From Glaciecola sp. KUL10 (GTDB lineage Bacteria; Pseudomonadota; Gammaproteobacteria; Enterobacterales; Alteromonadaceae): a stretch of DNA of 64,000 nucleotides. The DNA lies in contig NZ_BGNG01000001.1 of the NCBI RefSeq assembly GCF_003203515.1, positions 434,001-498,000 of the forward strand. Direction: 5' to 3'. The position numbers and the translations under genes are program-made. Position 1 is the stretch's first letter; each line of letters begins with the position of its first letter. This document shows positions 10,588-19,824 of the stretch, in pieces. The notes beneath the pieces are model-generated. The model made no database searches and was not told the origin of the DNA. It saw only the letters and a program-made list of their open reading frames with translations.

Positions 10588-10726
10588 TTGTTTGGTAGTC
10601 GATTAAAGTCTTTATTCAAATTGTCAGTCAATTGGATACAAACTCAAGTCTGCTGAGCATGGTTGTGACCGCTCCACTCTTTCAAGTAAAGCCCCCAACC
10701 AAACTATCAATCACACATTACTAAAG

Positions 10727-10860
10727 AACATTCAGCGCGTCAGCAATACCCATCCCCATTCATAAAATTTGTGCCGCAAGGACGCGGCACCAAAGCGGCA
10801 TGGACGCCCTCGTGCGTTTTTATGAATGGGGATGGGTATTGCTGACAAAAGCTGAATATT
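10727..10860. repeat. MITE-like element with long terminal inverted repeats and an internal hairpin
   Basis: Two 29-nt arms, 10739-10767 and 10818-10846, are perfect inverted repeats (core CAATACCCATCCCCATTCAT). Imperfect pairing extends outward to about 10727 and 10860 (AACATTCAGC against GCTGAATATT). Between the arms is a second hairpin, GTGCCGC (10771-10777) with GCGGCAC (10784-10790). No ORF is present. The element lies between convergent genes (the exporter and ppsA). It resembles a non-autonomous repeat; no target duplication was identified. Confidence 0.7.
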
Positions 10861-11000
10861 ACTTACGAAGTACGCTAGTAGATGTTACGAGCGATGGTTG
10901 ATGTATAAGGTTTTCTATGTTCCAAGGAGATTGCAGTAGACACTGCAATGAAGGATGTAAATACTGCGATGATGAAAGTATAACCACAATCAAATTTAAT

Positions 11001-11027
11001 AAAAAAAGCCACTTCATAAGAAGTGGC
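11001..11027 (-). terminator. Intrinsic terminator of ppsA
   Basis: Stem GCCACTTC/GAAGTGGC with a 4-nt loop (11008-11027). On the minus strand it is followed by seven T (11001-11007). It sits about 55 nt beyond the ppsA stop codon. Confidence 0.85.
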
Positions 11028-11080
11028 TTGTCGTTAAGTGTAGCTGTCAATTCAGCTAGCAACTTTTAAAGCATTAGTGA

Positions 11081-13453
11081 CTAACCGTGCTGCTCTGCAA
11101 GGTATAGCCATGTTTCAACCACCGTATCAGGATTTAATGAAACACTATCGATGCCCTGCTCTACCAACCACGCAGCAAAATCTTCATGATCAGAAGGGCC
11201 TTGGCCACAAATACCAACATACTTACCACGCGCTTTTGCCGCTTTAATCGCCATAGAAAGCAGTGCTTTAACCGCGTCATTACGTTCGTCAAACAAGTGA
11301 GCGATCAAACCAGAGTCACGATCTAGACCTAAAGTAAGTTGCGTTAAATCGTTTGAGCCGATTGAGAAGCCATCAAAAATATCTAAGAACTGATCTGCTA
11401 GTAAGGCGTTGGAAGGTAACTCACACATCATAATAACGCGTAAGCCATTTTCGCCTTTCTTAAGCCCTTGCTCTTCAAGTAGTTCAATGACTTGCTTGCC
11501 TTCTTCAACTGTTCGAATAAAAGGAATCATGATCTCAACATTGGTCAAACCCATTTTATTTCGAACACGTTTTATCGCTTCGCACTCTAGTGCAAAGCAA
11601 TCTCTGAAGTCCTCAGAGATGTAACGACTCGCACCACGGAAACCTAACATTGGGTTTTCTTCATCTGGCTCGTATTGATAACCACCCACTAGATTGAAGT
11701 ATTCGTTAGACTTAAAGTCCGACATACGCACTATCACTTTCTTTGGTGAGAAAGCCGCACCGATGCTTGAAATACCTTCAACTAGTTTTTCAATGTAAAA
11801 CTCTGTTGGTGATTCGTAACCGGCTATCATTTCAGAAATTTCTTCTTTAAGCTCTTGCGGTTGCTCTTCAAAATTTAGCAAAGCTTTAGGGTGAACCCCT
11901 ATCATACGGTTGATGATAAACTCTAAACGGGCAAGACCAACGCCTTCATGTGGTAAGCGAGCGAAGTCAAATGCTCTGTCTGGGTTACCGACATTCATCA
12001 TGACTTTAAGTGGTAAATCTGGCATAGAGTCAATACGAGAAGTCACAACATCAAAGTCCAACTCTTGGTTATAAATATAACCTGTATCGCCCTCGGCACA
12101 TGATACCGTGACCGCATCACCTGTTTCGATTGAGTCCGTTGCATTGCCGCAACCTACTACCGCAGGAATACCCATTTCGCGAGCGATAATTGCAGCGTGA
12201 CATGTTCTTCCACCTCTGTTGGTGACGATAGCGGAAGCTTTTTTCATAATCGGCTCCCAATCTGGATCAGTCATGTCTGTCACCAAAACATCGCCGACTT
12301 CAATTTTGTCCATTTCTTCAATAGAAGCGAGTACTTTAGCTTTACCCGCTCCAATTTTATGACCGATTGCACGACCTTCACAAATGGTCTTGGCTTCGCC
12401 TTTAAGTTGGAAGCGTTCAATCACTTGCATGTCTTCGCGGCTGCGCACAGTTTCGGGACGAGCTTGTACAATATACAGTTTGCCGTCTACGCCGTCTTTT
12501 GCCCACTCAATATCCATTGGGCGTTGATAGTGTTTTTCAATTATTTGTGCTTGTTTAGCAAGCTCCATAACTTCATCATCGGTCAATGAAAAACGTAAAC
12601 TGTCTTCTTTTTCAATATCAACGATTTCCACTTGTTTGCCGTGCGACTCATCATCAGAGTAAATCATCTTAATTAATTTACTGCCTAGATTTCTACGCAC
12701 AATTGCTGGACGTCCAGCATCTAGCGTTGGCTTATGTACATAAAATTCATCTGGGTTGACAGCGCCTTGTACGACCATTTCACCCAATCCGAATGAACTG
12801 GTGACAAACACCACGTCTTCAAAACCGGATTCAGTATCAATAGTAAACATGACACCAGATGATGCGCAGTCTGAGCGAACCATGCGCTGAATACCCGCTG
12901 ATAAGGCTACGCCTTTGTGGTCATAACCCTGGTGAACACGATAAGAAATTGCTCTGTCGTTAAACAATGATGCGAATACGTGCTTGATAGCAACTAAAAC
13001 TGCATCGTAGCCTTTGACGTTAAGAAAAGTTTCTTGCTGCCCCGCAAAAGAGGCGTCAGGCATATCTTCAGCCGTAGCAGATGAACGAACAGCAAAAGAG
13101 GCCTCTTCACCTGCGTCACCTTGAAGCGTTACAAATGCCTCTTTTACCGCGTTTTCCAACTCAGGTTGAAATGGCGTGTCTAAAATCCATTGTCGAATCG
13201 TTTTCCCCGCTTCAGCAAGCGCGTTAACATCGTCAACATCGAGCGCATCTAATAATTCGTGTATTTTTGCTTCCACACCTGATTGTTCTAAGAACGTGTT
13301 AAAAGCATAAGAAGTTGTCGCAAAACCACCTGGAACTTGAACCCCTGCATTAGCAAGGTTTGATATCATTTCCCCCAAAGAAGCGTTTTTCCCACCGACA
13401 CGATTAACATCATCCATGCCCAATTCTTGATACCAAAGTACGTATTCTTGCAC
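11081..13453 (-). CDS. ppsA: Phosphoenolpyruvate synthase
   Basis: Converts pyruvate, ATP and water to phosphoenolpyruvate, AMP and phosphate in gluconeogenesis. The product is 790 residues, as expected. It has the N-terminal ATP-grasp PPDK_N domain ([13 protein letters not shown] at residue ~18; [20 protein letters not shown]), the central phosphohistidine swivel domain with the catalytic His in [13 protein letters not shown] (about residue 420), and the C-terminal PEP-binding barrel ending [17 protein letters not shown]. It is divergent from ppsR, the usual arrangement for these partners, and ends at an intrinsic terminator. Confidence 0.96.
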   Translation of the reverse strand: MQEYVLWYQELGMDDVNRVGGKNASLGEMISNLANAGVQVPGGFATTSYAFNTFLEQSGVEAKIHELLDALDVDDVNALAEAGKTIRQWILDTPFQPELENAVKEAFVTLQGDAGEEASFAVRSSATAEDMPDASFAGQQETFLNVKGYDAVLVAIKHVFASLFNDRAISYRVHQGYDHKGVALSAGIQRMVRSDCASSGVMFTIDTESGFEDVVFVTSSFGLGEMVVQGAVNPDEFYVHKPTLDAGRPAIVRRNLGSKLIKMIYSDDESHGKQVEIVDIEKEDSLRFSLTDDEVMELAKQAQIIEKHYQRPMDIEWAKDGVDGKLYIVQARPETVRSREDMQVIERFQLKGEAKTICEGRAIGHKIGAGKAKVLASIEEMDKIEVGDVLVTDMTDPDWEPIMKKASAIVTNRGGRTCHAAIIAREMGIPAVVGCGNATDSIETGDAVTVSCAEGDTGYIYNQELDFDVVTSRIDSMPDLPLKVMMNVGNPDRAFDFARLPHEGVGLARLEFIINRMIGVHPKALLNFEEQPQELKEEISEMIAGYESPTEFYIEKLVEGISSIGAAFSPKKVIVRMSDFKSNEYFNLVGGYQYEPDEENPMLGFRGASRYISEDFRDCFALECEAIKRVRNKMGLTNVEIMIPFIRTVEEGKQVIELLEEQGLKKGENGLRVIMMCELPSNALLADQFLDIFDGFSIGSNDLTQLTLGLDRDSGLIAHLFDERNDAVKALLSMAIKAAKARGKYVGICGQGPSDHEDFAAWLVEQGIDSVSLNPDTVVETWLYLAEQHG

Positions 13454-13729
13454 TGCCGAGCCCTCAGCTATTAAATGTTTATTGAAATCAGACCATCACT
13501 GATATTTAATCTTATCTGTGCTAGCACGACTATGCTCTTTTAGTCTGAACTTTACCCTTCCATGAGAGTTGCTACTTTAGTCTCACATAAAACTGAAAGT
13601 TTTCAGATGTAAATACAAAGTTCGCAAAGCGTGCTAGCTTTGACGGAAGCGATTCTAAAATGACACTTATGTTAAAGTAAAATTTAATTTCTTTTTGTAA
13701 TTAAATTACAACACTGTTAAGGAGATGTT

Positions 13730-14542
13730 GTGCGCACCGCTTTTTATATTTCAGATGGTACAGCCATTACTGCCGAAGTGTTTGGTCATGCTTTGCTGTC
13801 TTTATTTCCGACAGAATTTAAACATGTGACTATTCCATTTGTTGAAACAGAACAACAAGCAAAAGAAGTGCTCGAACAAATAAAAGTAAGTTTTGATGAG
13901 TCGGGTGAGCGCCCATTAGTATTTTTTACGATGGTGAACTTGGACATTAAAAACATTATTAGTCGTTCCATCGGGATAAATTACAACTTTTTAGATCAAT
14001 TTGTAGCGCCACTAGAAAAAGTCATAGGTGTTCCCTCAAAACCAATGCCTCATCGCACTCACAGTATTCATGAAAAAACTTATGATATTCGAATTGAAGC
14101 GGTAAATTATGCATTGGCAAATGACGATGGTTCAAACCTCAAAGACTATCACGAAGCTGATATCATTTTAGTAGGTGTATCACGCTCTGGTAAAACACCG
14201 ACTAGCCTTTATTTGGCCCTACAATACGGTATAAAGGCAGCCAATTACCCATTTACCGAAGATGACATGGGTGACGTGTTAAAGATGCCTAATGTGTTAC
14301 GTGGATTTAAAAAGAAATTATTCGGTCTGACTATCGATGCTAATCGCCTGCATCAAATCCGCTCTGAACGCCGAGCAAACAGCCGATACGCATCGATGCA
14401 GCAATGTAGAATGGAGCTTAGAGAGGTTGAGAATTTATATCGAAAAGAAAAGATTCCCTTTTTGAATAGCACCAAATTTTCGATTGAAGAGATTTCAGCA
14501 AAAATACTTGCGACTACTGGTTTAGAGCGCCGCAAATACTGA
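13730..14542 (+). CDS. ppsR: PEP synthase regulatory protein (DUF299 bifunctional kinase/pyrophosphorylase)
   Basis: Regulates PpsA by ADP-dependent phosphorylation of a threonine and by Pi-dependent removal of that phosphate. The protein has 270 residues and opens with TAFYISDGTAITAEVFGHALL. It carries the P-loop GVSRSGKTPTSLYLA near residue 150 and the family C terminus with HQIRSERRANSRYAS. The start is GTG at 13730 with the ribosome site AAGGAG. The 276-bp gap to divergent ppsA must hold both promoters, suggesting joint control of enzyme and regulator. Confidence 0.93.
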   Translation: MRTAFYISDGTAITAEVFGHALLSLFPTEFKHVTIPFVETEQQAKEVLEQIKVSFDESGERPLVFFTMVNLDIKNIISRSIGINYNFLDQFVAPLEKVIGVPSKPMPHRTHSIHEKTYDIRIEAVNYALANDDGSNLKDYHEADIILVGVSRSGKTPTSLYLALQYGIKAANYPFTEDDMGDVLKMPNVLRGFKKKLFGLTIDANRLHQIRSERRANSRYASMQQCRMELREVENLYRKEKIPFLNSTKFSIEEISAKILATTGLERRKY

Positions 14543-14543
14543 A

Positions 14544-14900
14544 TTAAGACTTAGCGCGCCCGCCCGTTACTTTGTCGGCGCGCCCCTCTTCCTTTGCTTT
14601 TTCTGCGCGGCGTTTTCTTACTTCTTTGGGATCAGCAATTAGCGGACGGTATATTTCAATACGGTCACCATCATTTAAAATCTGACTGGCTTTACAAGTA
14701 CGATTCCAAACACCAAGTTTATTAACGTTTATATCTATTTCTGGAAACAATTTAGTAATCGCAGACTGCTCAATGGCTTGTTCAACCGTTGTGTTTTCAG
14801 CCACATGCAGACTAATTATTTTTTGTTTATCAGGGGTGCCGAAGACAACTTCAATGTTGAGCAAGTTTTCATCTTGAGACTGCGTATTTTGTGAAACCAT
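14544..14900 (-). CDS. rnfH: RnfH family protein (UPF0125)
   Basis: Ubiquitin-like beta-grasp protein of 118 residues. The core (about 15-95) has IEVVFGTPDKQKIISLHVAE and a C-terminal DGDRIEIYRPLIADPKEVRKRRA motif characteristic of RnfH/YfjF. Biochemical role unknown. The gene starts one nucleotide after the ratA stop codon, with an AGAGGTG ribosome site lying inside the end of ratA, so the two are translationally coupled. The 3' end converges with ppsR. Confidence 0.9.
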   Translation of the reverse strand: MVSQNTQSQDENLLNIEVVFGTPDKQKIISLHVAENTTVEQAIEQSAITKLFPEIDINVNKLGVWNRTCKASQILNDGDRIEIYRPLIADPKEVRKRRAEKAKEEGRADKVTGGRAKS

Positions 14901-14901
14901 A

Positions 14902-15333
14902 TTAACGATACACCTCTTTTGCTCGCTGGCTAAATGCCGAGACCATACTGTTGGCTAGCGAATTAAATACTTTACCAATCGCCATTTCCATCAGCTTATT
15001 TGAAAAGATAAAGTTTAATTTCAATTCAATTTTACAAGCCTCATCCGACAAAGCAGTAAACGTCCATCCTCCGTTGAGTGTTTTAAATGGTCCGTCAGAA
15101 AGATCCATTTTGATAAATTTTCCACGTTCTAACTGATTCAGGGTCGTTAGCGTTTGCTTCACACCCACTTTTGAAATCACCATCGAGGCCTTCATTTCAG
15201 TATCGCTTTGGTGCAACACCGTGCTTTGCTCGCACCCTGGTAAAAACTCTTGGTATTTATCGACGTCATTGACTAAATCAAACATCTGCTCAGCGCTGTA
15301 AGGTACAAGCGCATTTCTTTGAATACTTGGCAT
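14902..15333 (-). CDS. ratA: RatA-type START/SRPBCC protein
   Basis: A 143-residue protein of the COG2867/polyketide cyclase-like fold (SRPBCC). It opens MPSIQRNALVPYSAEQMFDLVNDVDKYQEFLPGC, diagnostic of the RatA/YfjG group. E. coli RatA has been reported to block 70S formation when overproduced; homologues (Coq10 type) bind ubiquinone. The neighbours rnfH (downstream) and smpB (divergent) reproduce the E. coli ratA-rnfH/smpB locus, so identity is secure even though the physiological role is debated. Confidence 0.92.
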   Translation of the reverse strand: MPSIQRNALVPYSAEQMFDLVNDVDKYQEFLPGCEQSTVLHQSDTEMKASMVISKVGVKQTLTTLNQLERGKFIKMDLSDGPFKTLNGGWTFTALSDEACKIELKLNFIFSNKLMEMAIGKVFNSLANSMVSAFSQRAKEVYR

Positions 15334-15471
15334 TTACTCTACTTTCAATTACTTAATGAAGTTATAAAAGACATTTGCGAATGTTAACACGCTTGCTCTT
15401 GAATTTTATCTACTCGCACAAATTATTTGTGCAAGGCATACAACAAACAAAGACAAACCCAACGAGTTAAG

Positions 15472-15477
15472 TATAAT
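15472..15477 (+). promoter_or_regulatory. -10 element upstream of smpB
   Basis: A perfect TATAAT lies only seven nucleotides before the smpB ATG (15485). A transcript from it would begin at or next to the start codon. No good -35 box is seen at the usual distance. Confidence 0.5.
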
Positions 15478-15484
15478 ACGCGCC

Positions 15485-15955
15485 ATGAAAAAGAAAAAAA
15501 CAAGTCCTGGAAACATCGCGCAAAACAAAAAGGCGCGTCACGAATATTCATTTATCGACAAGTTTGAAGCGGGTATAGAGCTACAAGGTTGGGAAGTAAA
15601 AAGTATCCGTGCTGGTAAAGCAAACATCACTGATAGCTACGTGTTTATAAAAGACAATGAAGCCTTTGTCAGTAATATGATGATTACCCCTCTTAATCAA
15701 GCATCTAGTCATGTTGTTTGCGATCCTACTCGCATCCGAAAACTGCTCTTAAAACGCCGTGAAATCGAACAATTAATGGGTGGATTAGATCGTCAAGGTT
15801 TAACGATCGTAGCGACGTCAATGTACTGGAAAGCCTGTTGGGTAAAGCTAGAAATCCATTTAGCTAAAGGTAAACAAGAGCATGACAAGCGCGATTCAAT
15901 CAAAGATCGCGATTGGAATAGACAGAAAGAACGGATGATGAAGCATAGCGCTTAA
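15485..15955 (+). CDS. smpB: SsrA-binding protein SmpB
   Basis: Binds tmRNA and delivers it to stalled ribosomes in trans-translation. The product is 156 residues. It contains the OB-fold core with [35 protein letters not shown] and the basic C-terminal tail [25 protein letters not shown] that mimics mRNA in the A site. The partner RNA gene ssrA lies about 1.4 kb downstream on the same strand. Confidence 0.96.
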   Translation: MKKKKTSPGNIAQNKKARHEYSFIDKFEAGIELQGWEVKSIRAGKANITDSYVFIKDNEAFVSNMMITPLNQASSHVVCDPTRIRKLLLKRREIEQLMGGLDRQGLTIVATSMYWKACWVKLEIHLAKGKQEHDKRDSIKDRDWNRQKERMMKHSA

Positions 15956-16016
15956 TCATTTCTCACCAAAGAAAATACAGTTTTGAATTTGGTCTTACGT
16001 TTGGCATCTTACGTCG

Positions 16017-17255
16017 CTAATTCGTTTGTGTTTGTTTATTGAGATGTTGTTTGTATCGTTTTGTAAGCCTAAATACTTTTATTTGGTCCATGATTAACGA
16101 AAAAAATGCAGAAGCGTTGTTCATTGGCAACTTATTTGCACCCAACCGCCGTAATTGACGTTTGACTAACGACATATTAGCAAGCCCAGCAAGGGTTTTA
16201 TCCTTCCAGTCGACCTTAGGAATATACCCAAGCAATTCAGGTTCATGAAGCCATTTATTTATCAGGTCAGGCTTGTATGCTAGCGCTGACGCTAACCCAA
16301 CTAAAGACATTCCGGCTTCGACTGCATTTTGTGCAACAGCTAATCGCTTTATACCTCCCGTTACCATCAATGGTGTCGATGACTCAGACACTAGTTTTTT
16401 TGCAAACTCTAAAAAATAGGCTTCTCTTGCCAAGGTTCTATCGTCACCAGATTTCCCCTGCATGGCAGGCGCTTCATACGAACCACCCGATAATTCAATG
16501 AAGTCTAGATTAAAAGGTGCAAGTGCATTTATGACAACTGATGCATCATTTATATCAAAACCACCTCTTTGAAAATCTGCAGAATTAAGCTTAACTGATA
16601 AAATAAACTGTTCACCGCAGGCTTCTTTTACCTGTGAAACAATATTGATTAATAAGCGCGAGCGATTTTGAATAGAGCCACCCCACTCATCCTTGCGTTT
16701 ATTGGTTAAAGGCGATAAAAACTGACTCAACAAATATCCGTGTGCAGCGTGAATTTCAACGCCATCAAATCCTGCTCTTTGTGCTTGCAAAGCGGTATCA
16801 ACAAAACGAGTAATCACATCATGGATTTCGTCTTCAGTCATCGCTTTTGGTGTTTCAAACAGACCACTATGCTTCCCCATATTCAAAGCAACATCCGATG
16901 GCGAAAGTACTTTGCCCCCCATACGCTTAAATACTTGCCGACCAGGATGATTAATTTGCATAATCACTTTTGTGTTATTTAATTGAGCTTGTTTTGCCCA
17001 TTTTTCAAACGCATCGAGCGGTGTGTCTTTTTCTAGAACCACACCCCCGGGTCCTGTCATCGCAAAGCGATCAACCATCACGTTTCCAGTAATAATCAAG
17101 CCAACTCCGCCTTTTGCCCAAGCTTGATACAAATTAAAGAGGGCTTGTGATGGCAACTGATTAGCATCTGCTAAGTTTTCTTCCATCGCGGCTTTAACAA
17201 ATCGGTTTTTTAAGCACACACCACTGCTAAGTTGACACTCTGTAAATACACTCAT
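16017..17255 (-). CDS. NADH:flavin oxidoreductase, Old Yellow Enzyme family
   Basis: FMN-dependent TIM-barrel reductase of 412 residues. Visible signatures are the N-terminal LKNRFVKAAMEE, QINHPGRQ (substrate/FMN region), DGVEIHAAHGYLLSQFLSPLTNKR with the active-site His pair, and C-terminal PLMVTGGI. This is the single-domain OYE architecture without the Fe-S/NAD domain of 2,4-dienoyl-CoA reductases. The physiological substrate is unknown. The gene lies between smpB and ssrA, reading against both. Confidence 0.88.
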   Translation of the reverse strand: MSVFTECQLSSGVCLKNRFVKAAMEENLADANQLPSQALFNLYQAWAKGGVGLIITGNVMVDRFAMTGPGGVVLEKDTPLDAFEKWAKQAQLNNTKVIMQINHPGRQVFKRMGGKVLSPSDVALNMGKHSGLFETPKAMTEDEIHDVITRFVDTALQAQRAGFDGVEIHAAHGYLLSQFLSPLTNKRKDEWGGSIQNRSRLLINIVSQVKEACGEQFILSVKLNSADFQRGGFDINDASVVINALAPFNLDFIELSGGSYEAPAMQGKSGDDRTLAREAYFLEFAKKLVSESSTPLMVTGGIKRLAVAQNAVEAGMSLVGLASALAYKPDLINKWLHEPELLGYIPKVDWKDKTLAGLANMSLVKRQLRRLGANKLPMNNASAFFSLIMDQIKVFRLTKRYKQHLNKQTQTN

Positions 17256-17328
17256 CTTGTTCTTTTAATTATCTTTTTATTTACGACTTTCTTTATTATG
17301 GAAGCTTCTTTGTGTATTACAAGCATGT

Positions 17329-17334
17329 TATACT
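17329..17334 (+). promoter_or_regulatory. -10 element of ssrA
   Basis: TATACT 15 nt before the mature 5' end of tmRNA, giving a short precursor leader. The -35 region (TTCTTT, 17 nt upstream) is weak. Confidence 0.5.
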
Positions 17335-17348
17335 CTAAACCATATCTC

Positions 17349-17706
17349 GGGGCTGCTCTGGATTCGACAGGATTCAATGATGCTTGAGGTGCATGCAGAG
17401 GTGCGGTTTGCCTCTTAAAAAAGCCGCAAACAAATAGTCGCAAACGACGAAAACTACGCACTAGCAGCTTAATAACCTGTATAGGCCCTTCCACTCACGC
17501 TCTGGTCATTAGCTGAGGTTCGGAAGGTCATCTCAATGACCTAGCGAGGGAAGCTTGTCTATGGCTGAACCGCGAAATAGTAATAGGCCAGCTCGAAAGA
17601 ATCCTGTTTGTCGGAGTCCGTAGAGTTAAATAAAAGACAGACTAAGCATGTAGTACCAATGGTTGACGCTTTCTGGACGCGGGTTCAATTCCCGCCAGCT
17701 CCACCA
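17349..17706 (+). ncRNA. ssrA: tmRNA (transfer-messenger RNA)
   Basis: Rescues stalled ribosomes with SmpB. The 5' end GGGGCTG pairs with the 3' end CAGCTCC before the encoded ACCA/CCA to form the alanine-type acceptor stem. The T-arm GGTTCAATTCC is intact. The tag reading frame is 17440-17472 (resume codon GCA), encoding ANDENYALAA followed by TAA. The gene ends with CCA at 17706. Its last 23 nt form the left half of the island attachment-site repeat, so the insertion leaves the RNA intact. Confidence 0.97.
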
Positions 17707-17728
17707 ATCGATGTAAAAAAGGCTGATT
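17684..17728 (+). repeat. Left attachment-site repeat of the genomic island, in the 3' end of ssrA
   Basis: A 45-bp stretch running from the tmRNA T-arm through CCACCA and the start of the terminator is exactly repeated at 57152-57196. Similarity continues for 18 bp more with two mismatches near the loop and one near the end. This is the classical site for tyrosine integrases that target ssrA. Confidence 0.95.
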
Positions 17729-17742
17729 TATCAGCCTTTTTT
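17715..17742 (+). terminator. Intrinsic terminator of ssrA
   Basis: A6-GGCTGA-loop-TCAGCC-T6. The symmetric A and T tracts make it potentially bidirectional. A near copy lies at the right island end. Confidence 0.85.
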
Positions 17743-17828
17743 ATTGCCTAAAATAAAGTAAATAAAGGGCTGTAGGCCATTTTCATATCCACTGAGGTCT
17801 ATTGGGGTCTACAGACATCCACGATTTT

Positions 17829-17880
17829 TAGTAGTACCATAAGTAGTACCAACAATATAATACTCAAACTGGTACTACTA
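17829..17880. promoter_or_regulatory. Repeated AGTAGTACCA motifs before the integrase gene
   Basis: TAGTAGTACCA at 17829-17839 and AGTAGTACCA at 17842-17851 are direct repeats. The inverted form GGTACTACTA lies at 17871-17880, against the integrase start codon. The same motif recurs just inside the right island end (57077-57099). They are plausible arm-type binding sites for the integrase or its directionality factor, and could also autoregulate the gene. Confidence 0.55.
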
Positions 17881-17882
17881 AA

Positions 17883-19102
17883 ATGGCTAGACGAACATCG
17901 GCATTGACCAATACTCAAGTTAAGCAAGCAAAACCAAAAGATAAAGTATATAAGCTTGCTGATGGCGAGGGTCTGCAGCTACGGATAAAGACAAACGGTT
18001 CAAAATCGTGGTTATTGGACTATATAAAGCCTGTAACAAAATCACGTACTTCAATTAGCTTAGGGGTCTACCCTGAAGTTTCTTTACTGGATGCACGAAA
18101 ACGCAAAAATGAAGCTCGTGAGCAATTGGCAAATGGCGTAGATCCAAAAACAACGAGAGACCAAGAGCGTCAGATGCTTGCAGACGCTCAAACTAAAACG
18201 TTAATTTCGGTCGCATCAGAATGGCTAAAAATAAAAAAACAAAAGTCACTGCTGACTACGCGATTGATATTTGGCGCTCTTTAGAGCTTCATGTCTTCCC
18301 TCAACTTGGCAAAATGGCAATTGGTGATATTACAGCCCCTATTGCTATTAAAACAATTAAACCAGTGGCAGCAAAAGGAAGCTTAGAAACAGTTAGAAGG
18401 TTGTGCCAACGAATGAACGAAATCATGATTTATGCAAACAATACTGGCGTAATACATGCTAATCCACTGTCTGGTATAATCCATGCGTTTGAAGCACCTA
18501 AAAAGCAACACCTTCCGACTATTAAGCCTGAAGAATTGAGTACTTTAATGTTAAAGATCTCAACAGCTAGTATTAAAATGACTACTCGCTGTTTGATTGA
18601 ATGGCAATTAAATACTATGGTTCGGCCCAGTGAAGCTGCAGGTACAAAATGGTCAGAAATTGATAACGAGCAAATGCTCTGGAAAATCCCTGCGGAACGA
18701 ATGAAAAAGAAAAAAGAGCATGTTGTTCCCTTAACACCACAAACGCTTGCATTGCTAAAGGTTATGAAACCGATTAGCGGTCACAGAGAGCACGTATTCC
18801 CGGCAGATAGAAACCCTAAGACACATTGTAATAGTCAAACAGCAAATATGGCCCTAAAGCGCATGGGTTTTAGCGGTAAACTTGTCTCCCACGGGTTAAG
18901 AGCTCTTGCAAGTACCACTTTAAATGAACAAGGATTTGATGCTGATGTTATTGAAGCTGCGTTAGCGCATGTGGACAAGAATGAAATTCGGCGGGCTTAC
19001 AATAGAGCTGAATACATAGAGCGTCGAAGAGAGTTGATGGAATGGTGGTCTGGACATATTTCTGAGGCTTGTAAGTTGAGCGTTAGTTTGGCTCAAGTAT
19101 AG
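17883..19102 (+). pseudogene. Tyrosine-type site-specific integrase, split by a -1 frameshift
   Basis: P4/CP4-57-type integrase of about 406 residues if joined. The first frame (17883-18284) has the DUF4102 N-terminal domain (LTNTQVKQAKPKDKVYKLADGEGLQLRI ... SISLGVYPEVSLLDARK). The second frame (18221-19102) has the core-binding and catalytic domains, with the Arg in RPSEAAGTKWSEI, HGLRALASTTL and a late H-x-Y segment (LAHVDKNEIRRAY). The frames meet at an A7 run, 18233-18239, that reads A-AAA-AAA in the first frame. Slipping back one base there continues exactly in the second frame. Either a one-base A deletion inactivated the gene or slippage restores it. It lies 177 nt inside the left att repeat, as expected for the element's integrase. 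Confidence 0.88.
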
Positions 19103-19314
19103 TGGCTTACATCTCATCTGACATTCTGAGTTAAAAGTCTCGACTTGACCTGACAGTCGGCATTAGACAAAGAACGGCCGTTCAGTATTTCTGGAGTATC
19201 GGATTCTTGAACAGTCGCTTCCTACGGATAGCGGTCACTGAGTATTTTTGAAACTTTGAGTACTTCGAGTGCTTATTGAGCTGCAGGTTTGTTCGCATAG
19301 CAGAAGCTGAAAAC

Positions 19315-19533
19315 TCAAATAATAAGCCAATTGATTGACCACGAAGAATTAAAATCAATGGGTGGAGGGTCTAATACCGAAATCAAAACAAGCATAGAGG
19401 CAATTGGTGAAACTACTAAAATGAAAAGACTGAGTACCGCATCAGATTGCTTTGGCTTTCGTCTGCGTAAAACATCTCTGAAATAACTCCAAAGAACCAA
19501 CGAAACCATTACAAATATAAACAATCCACTCAT
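19315..19533 (-). CDS. Small membrane protein, diverged copy of 27954-28247
   Basis: 72 residues with two hydrophobic segments. The first ~60 residues (MSGLFIFVMVSLVLWSYF..DV, SDAVLSLFILVVSPIASMLVL) closely match the 97-residue protein at 27954-28247. The C-terminal third is replaced by an unrelated short tail ending WLII. It lies 10 nt downstream of the gene at 19543-19824, and that partner is duplicated too. It appears to be a truncated, decaying copy of a two-gene cassette. Function unknown. Confidence 0.5.
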   Translation of the reverse strand: MSGLFIFVMVSLVLWSYFRDVLRRRKPKQSDAVLSLFILVVSPIASMLVLISVLDPPPIDFNSSWSINWLII

Positions 19534-19542
19534 ATCTTTATC

Positions 19543-19824
19543 TCAGCTTTCAGGTGGTAACCCAAGCTGGCGCCTTACTTGCTTTTGAAGATCGCTCGAC
19601 TTTTCGTAATCAAAGGTATTCGAATACCCAATCAAGTTTGTAGCAGCATCCATTGGGTTTAGCCCTTGTGCATTTACGACTTGCGCATAAAATATAAAAT
19701 CTACGTGCACTTCATTGGTAATGGCTAGATAACGAATAATGGGTTGCATCCAAAAATTAGTAATCCAGTATCTTAGAGCACCAGAGATTACACCAATAGC
19801 AACCGCTACAAATTTCACGTCCAA
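19543..19824 (-). CDS. Membrane-anchored protein, internally deleted copy of 28257-28679
   Basis: 93 residues with one N-terminal membrane segment (VKFVAVAIGVISGALRYWI) then FWMQPIIRY and DFIFYAQVVNA. Compared with its 140-residue paralogue it lacks about 45 residues between AQVVNA and GLNPMDAATNLIGYSNT, an in-frame deletion. The C terminus (SSDLQKQVRRQLGLPPES) is well kept. The start corresponding to the paralogue's ATG is TTG here, and no strong ribosome site is seen, so expression is doubtful. Confidence 0.45.
   Translation of the reverse strand: MDVKFVAVAIGVISGALRYWITNFWMQPIIRYLAITNEVHVDFIFYAQVVNAQGLNPMDAATNLIGYSNTFDYEKSSDLQKQVRRQLGLPPES

Noticed and set aside
10859-11062. 67-codon minus-strand ORF between the MITE and ppsA
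   Set aside because: It runs through the ppsA terminator and part of the repeat; no ribosome site.
12197-12589. 130-codon plus-strand ORF inside ppsA
   Set aside because: Antisense shadow of a strongly conserved gene.
17252-17494. Minus-strand ORF across the tmRNA region
   Set aside because: It overlaps the 5' half of ssrA, which accounts for the conserved sequence; no protein family fits.
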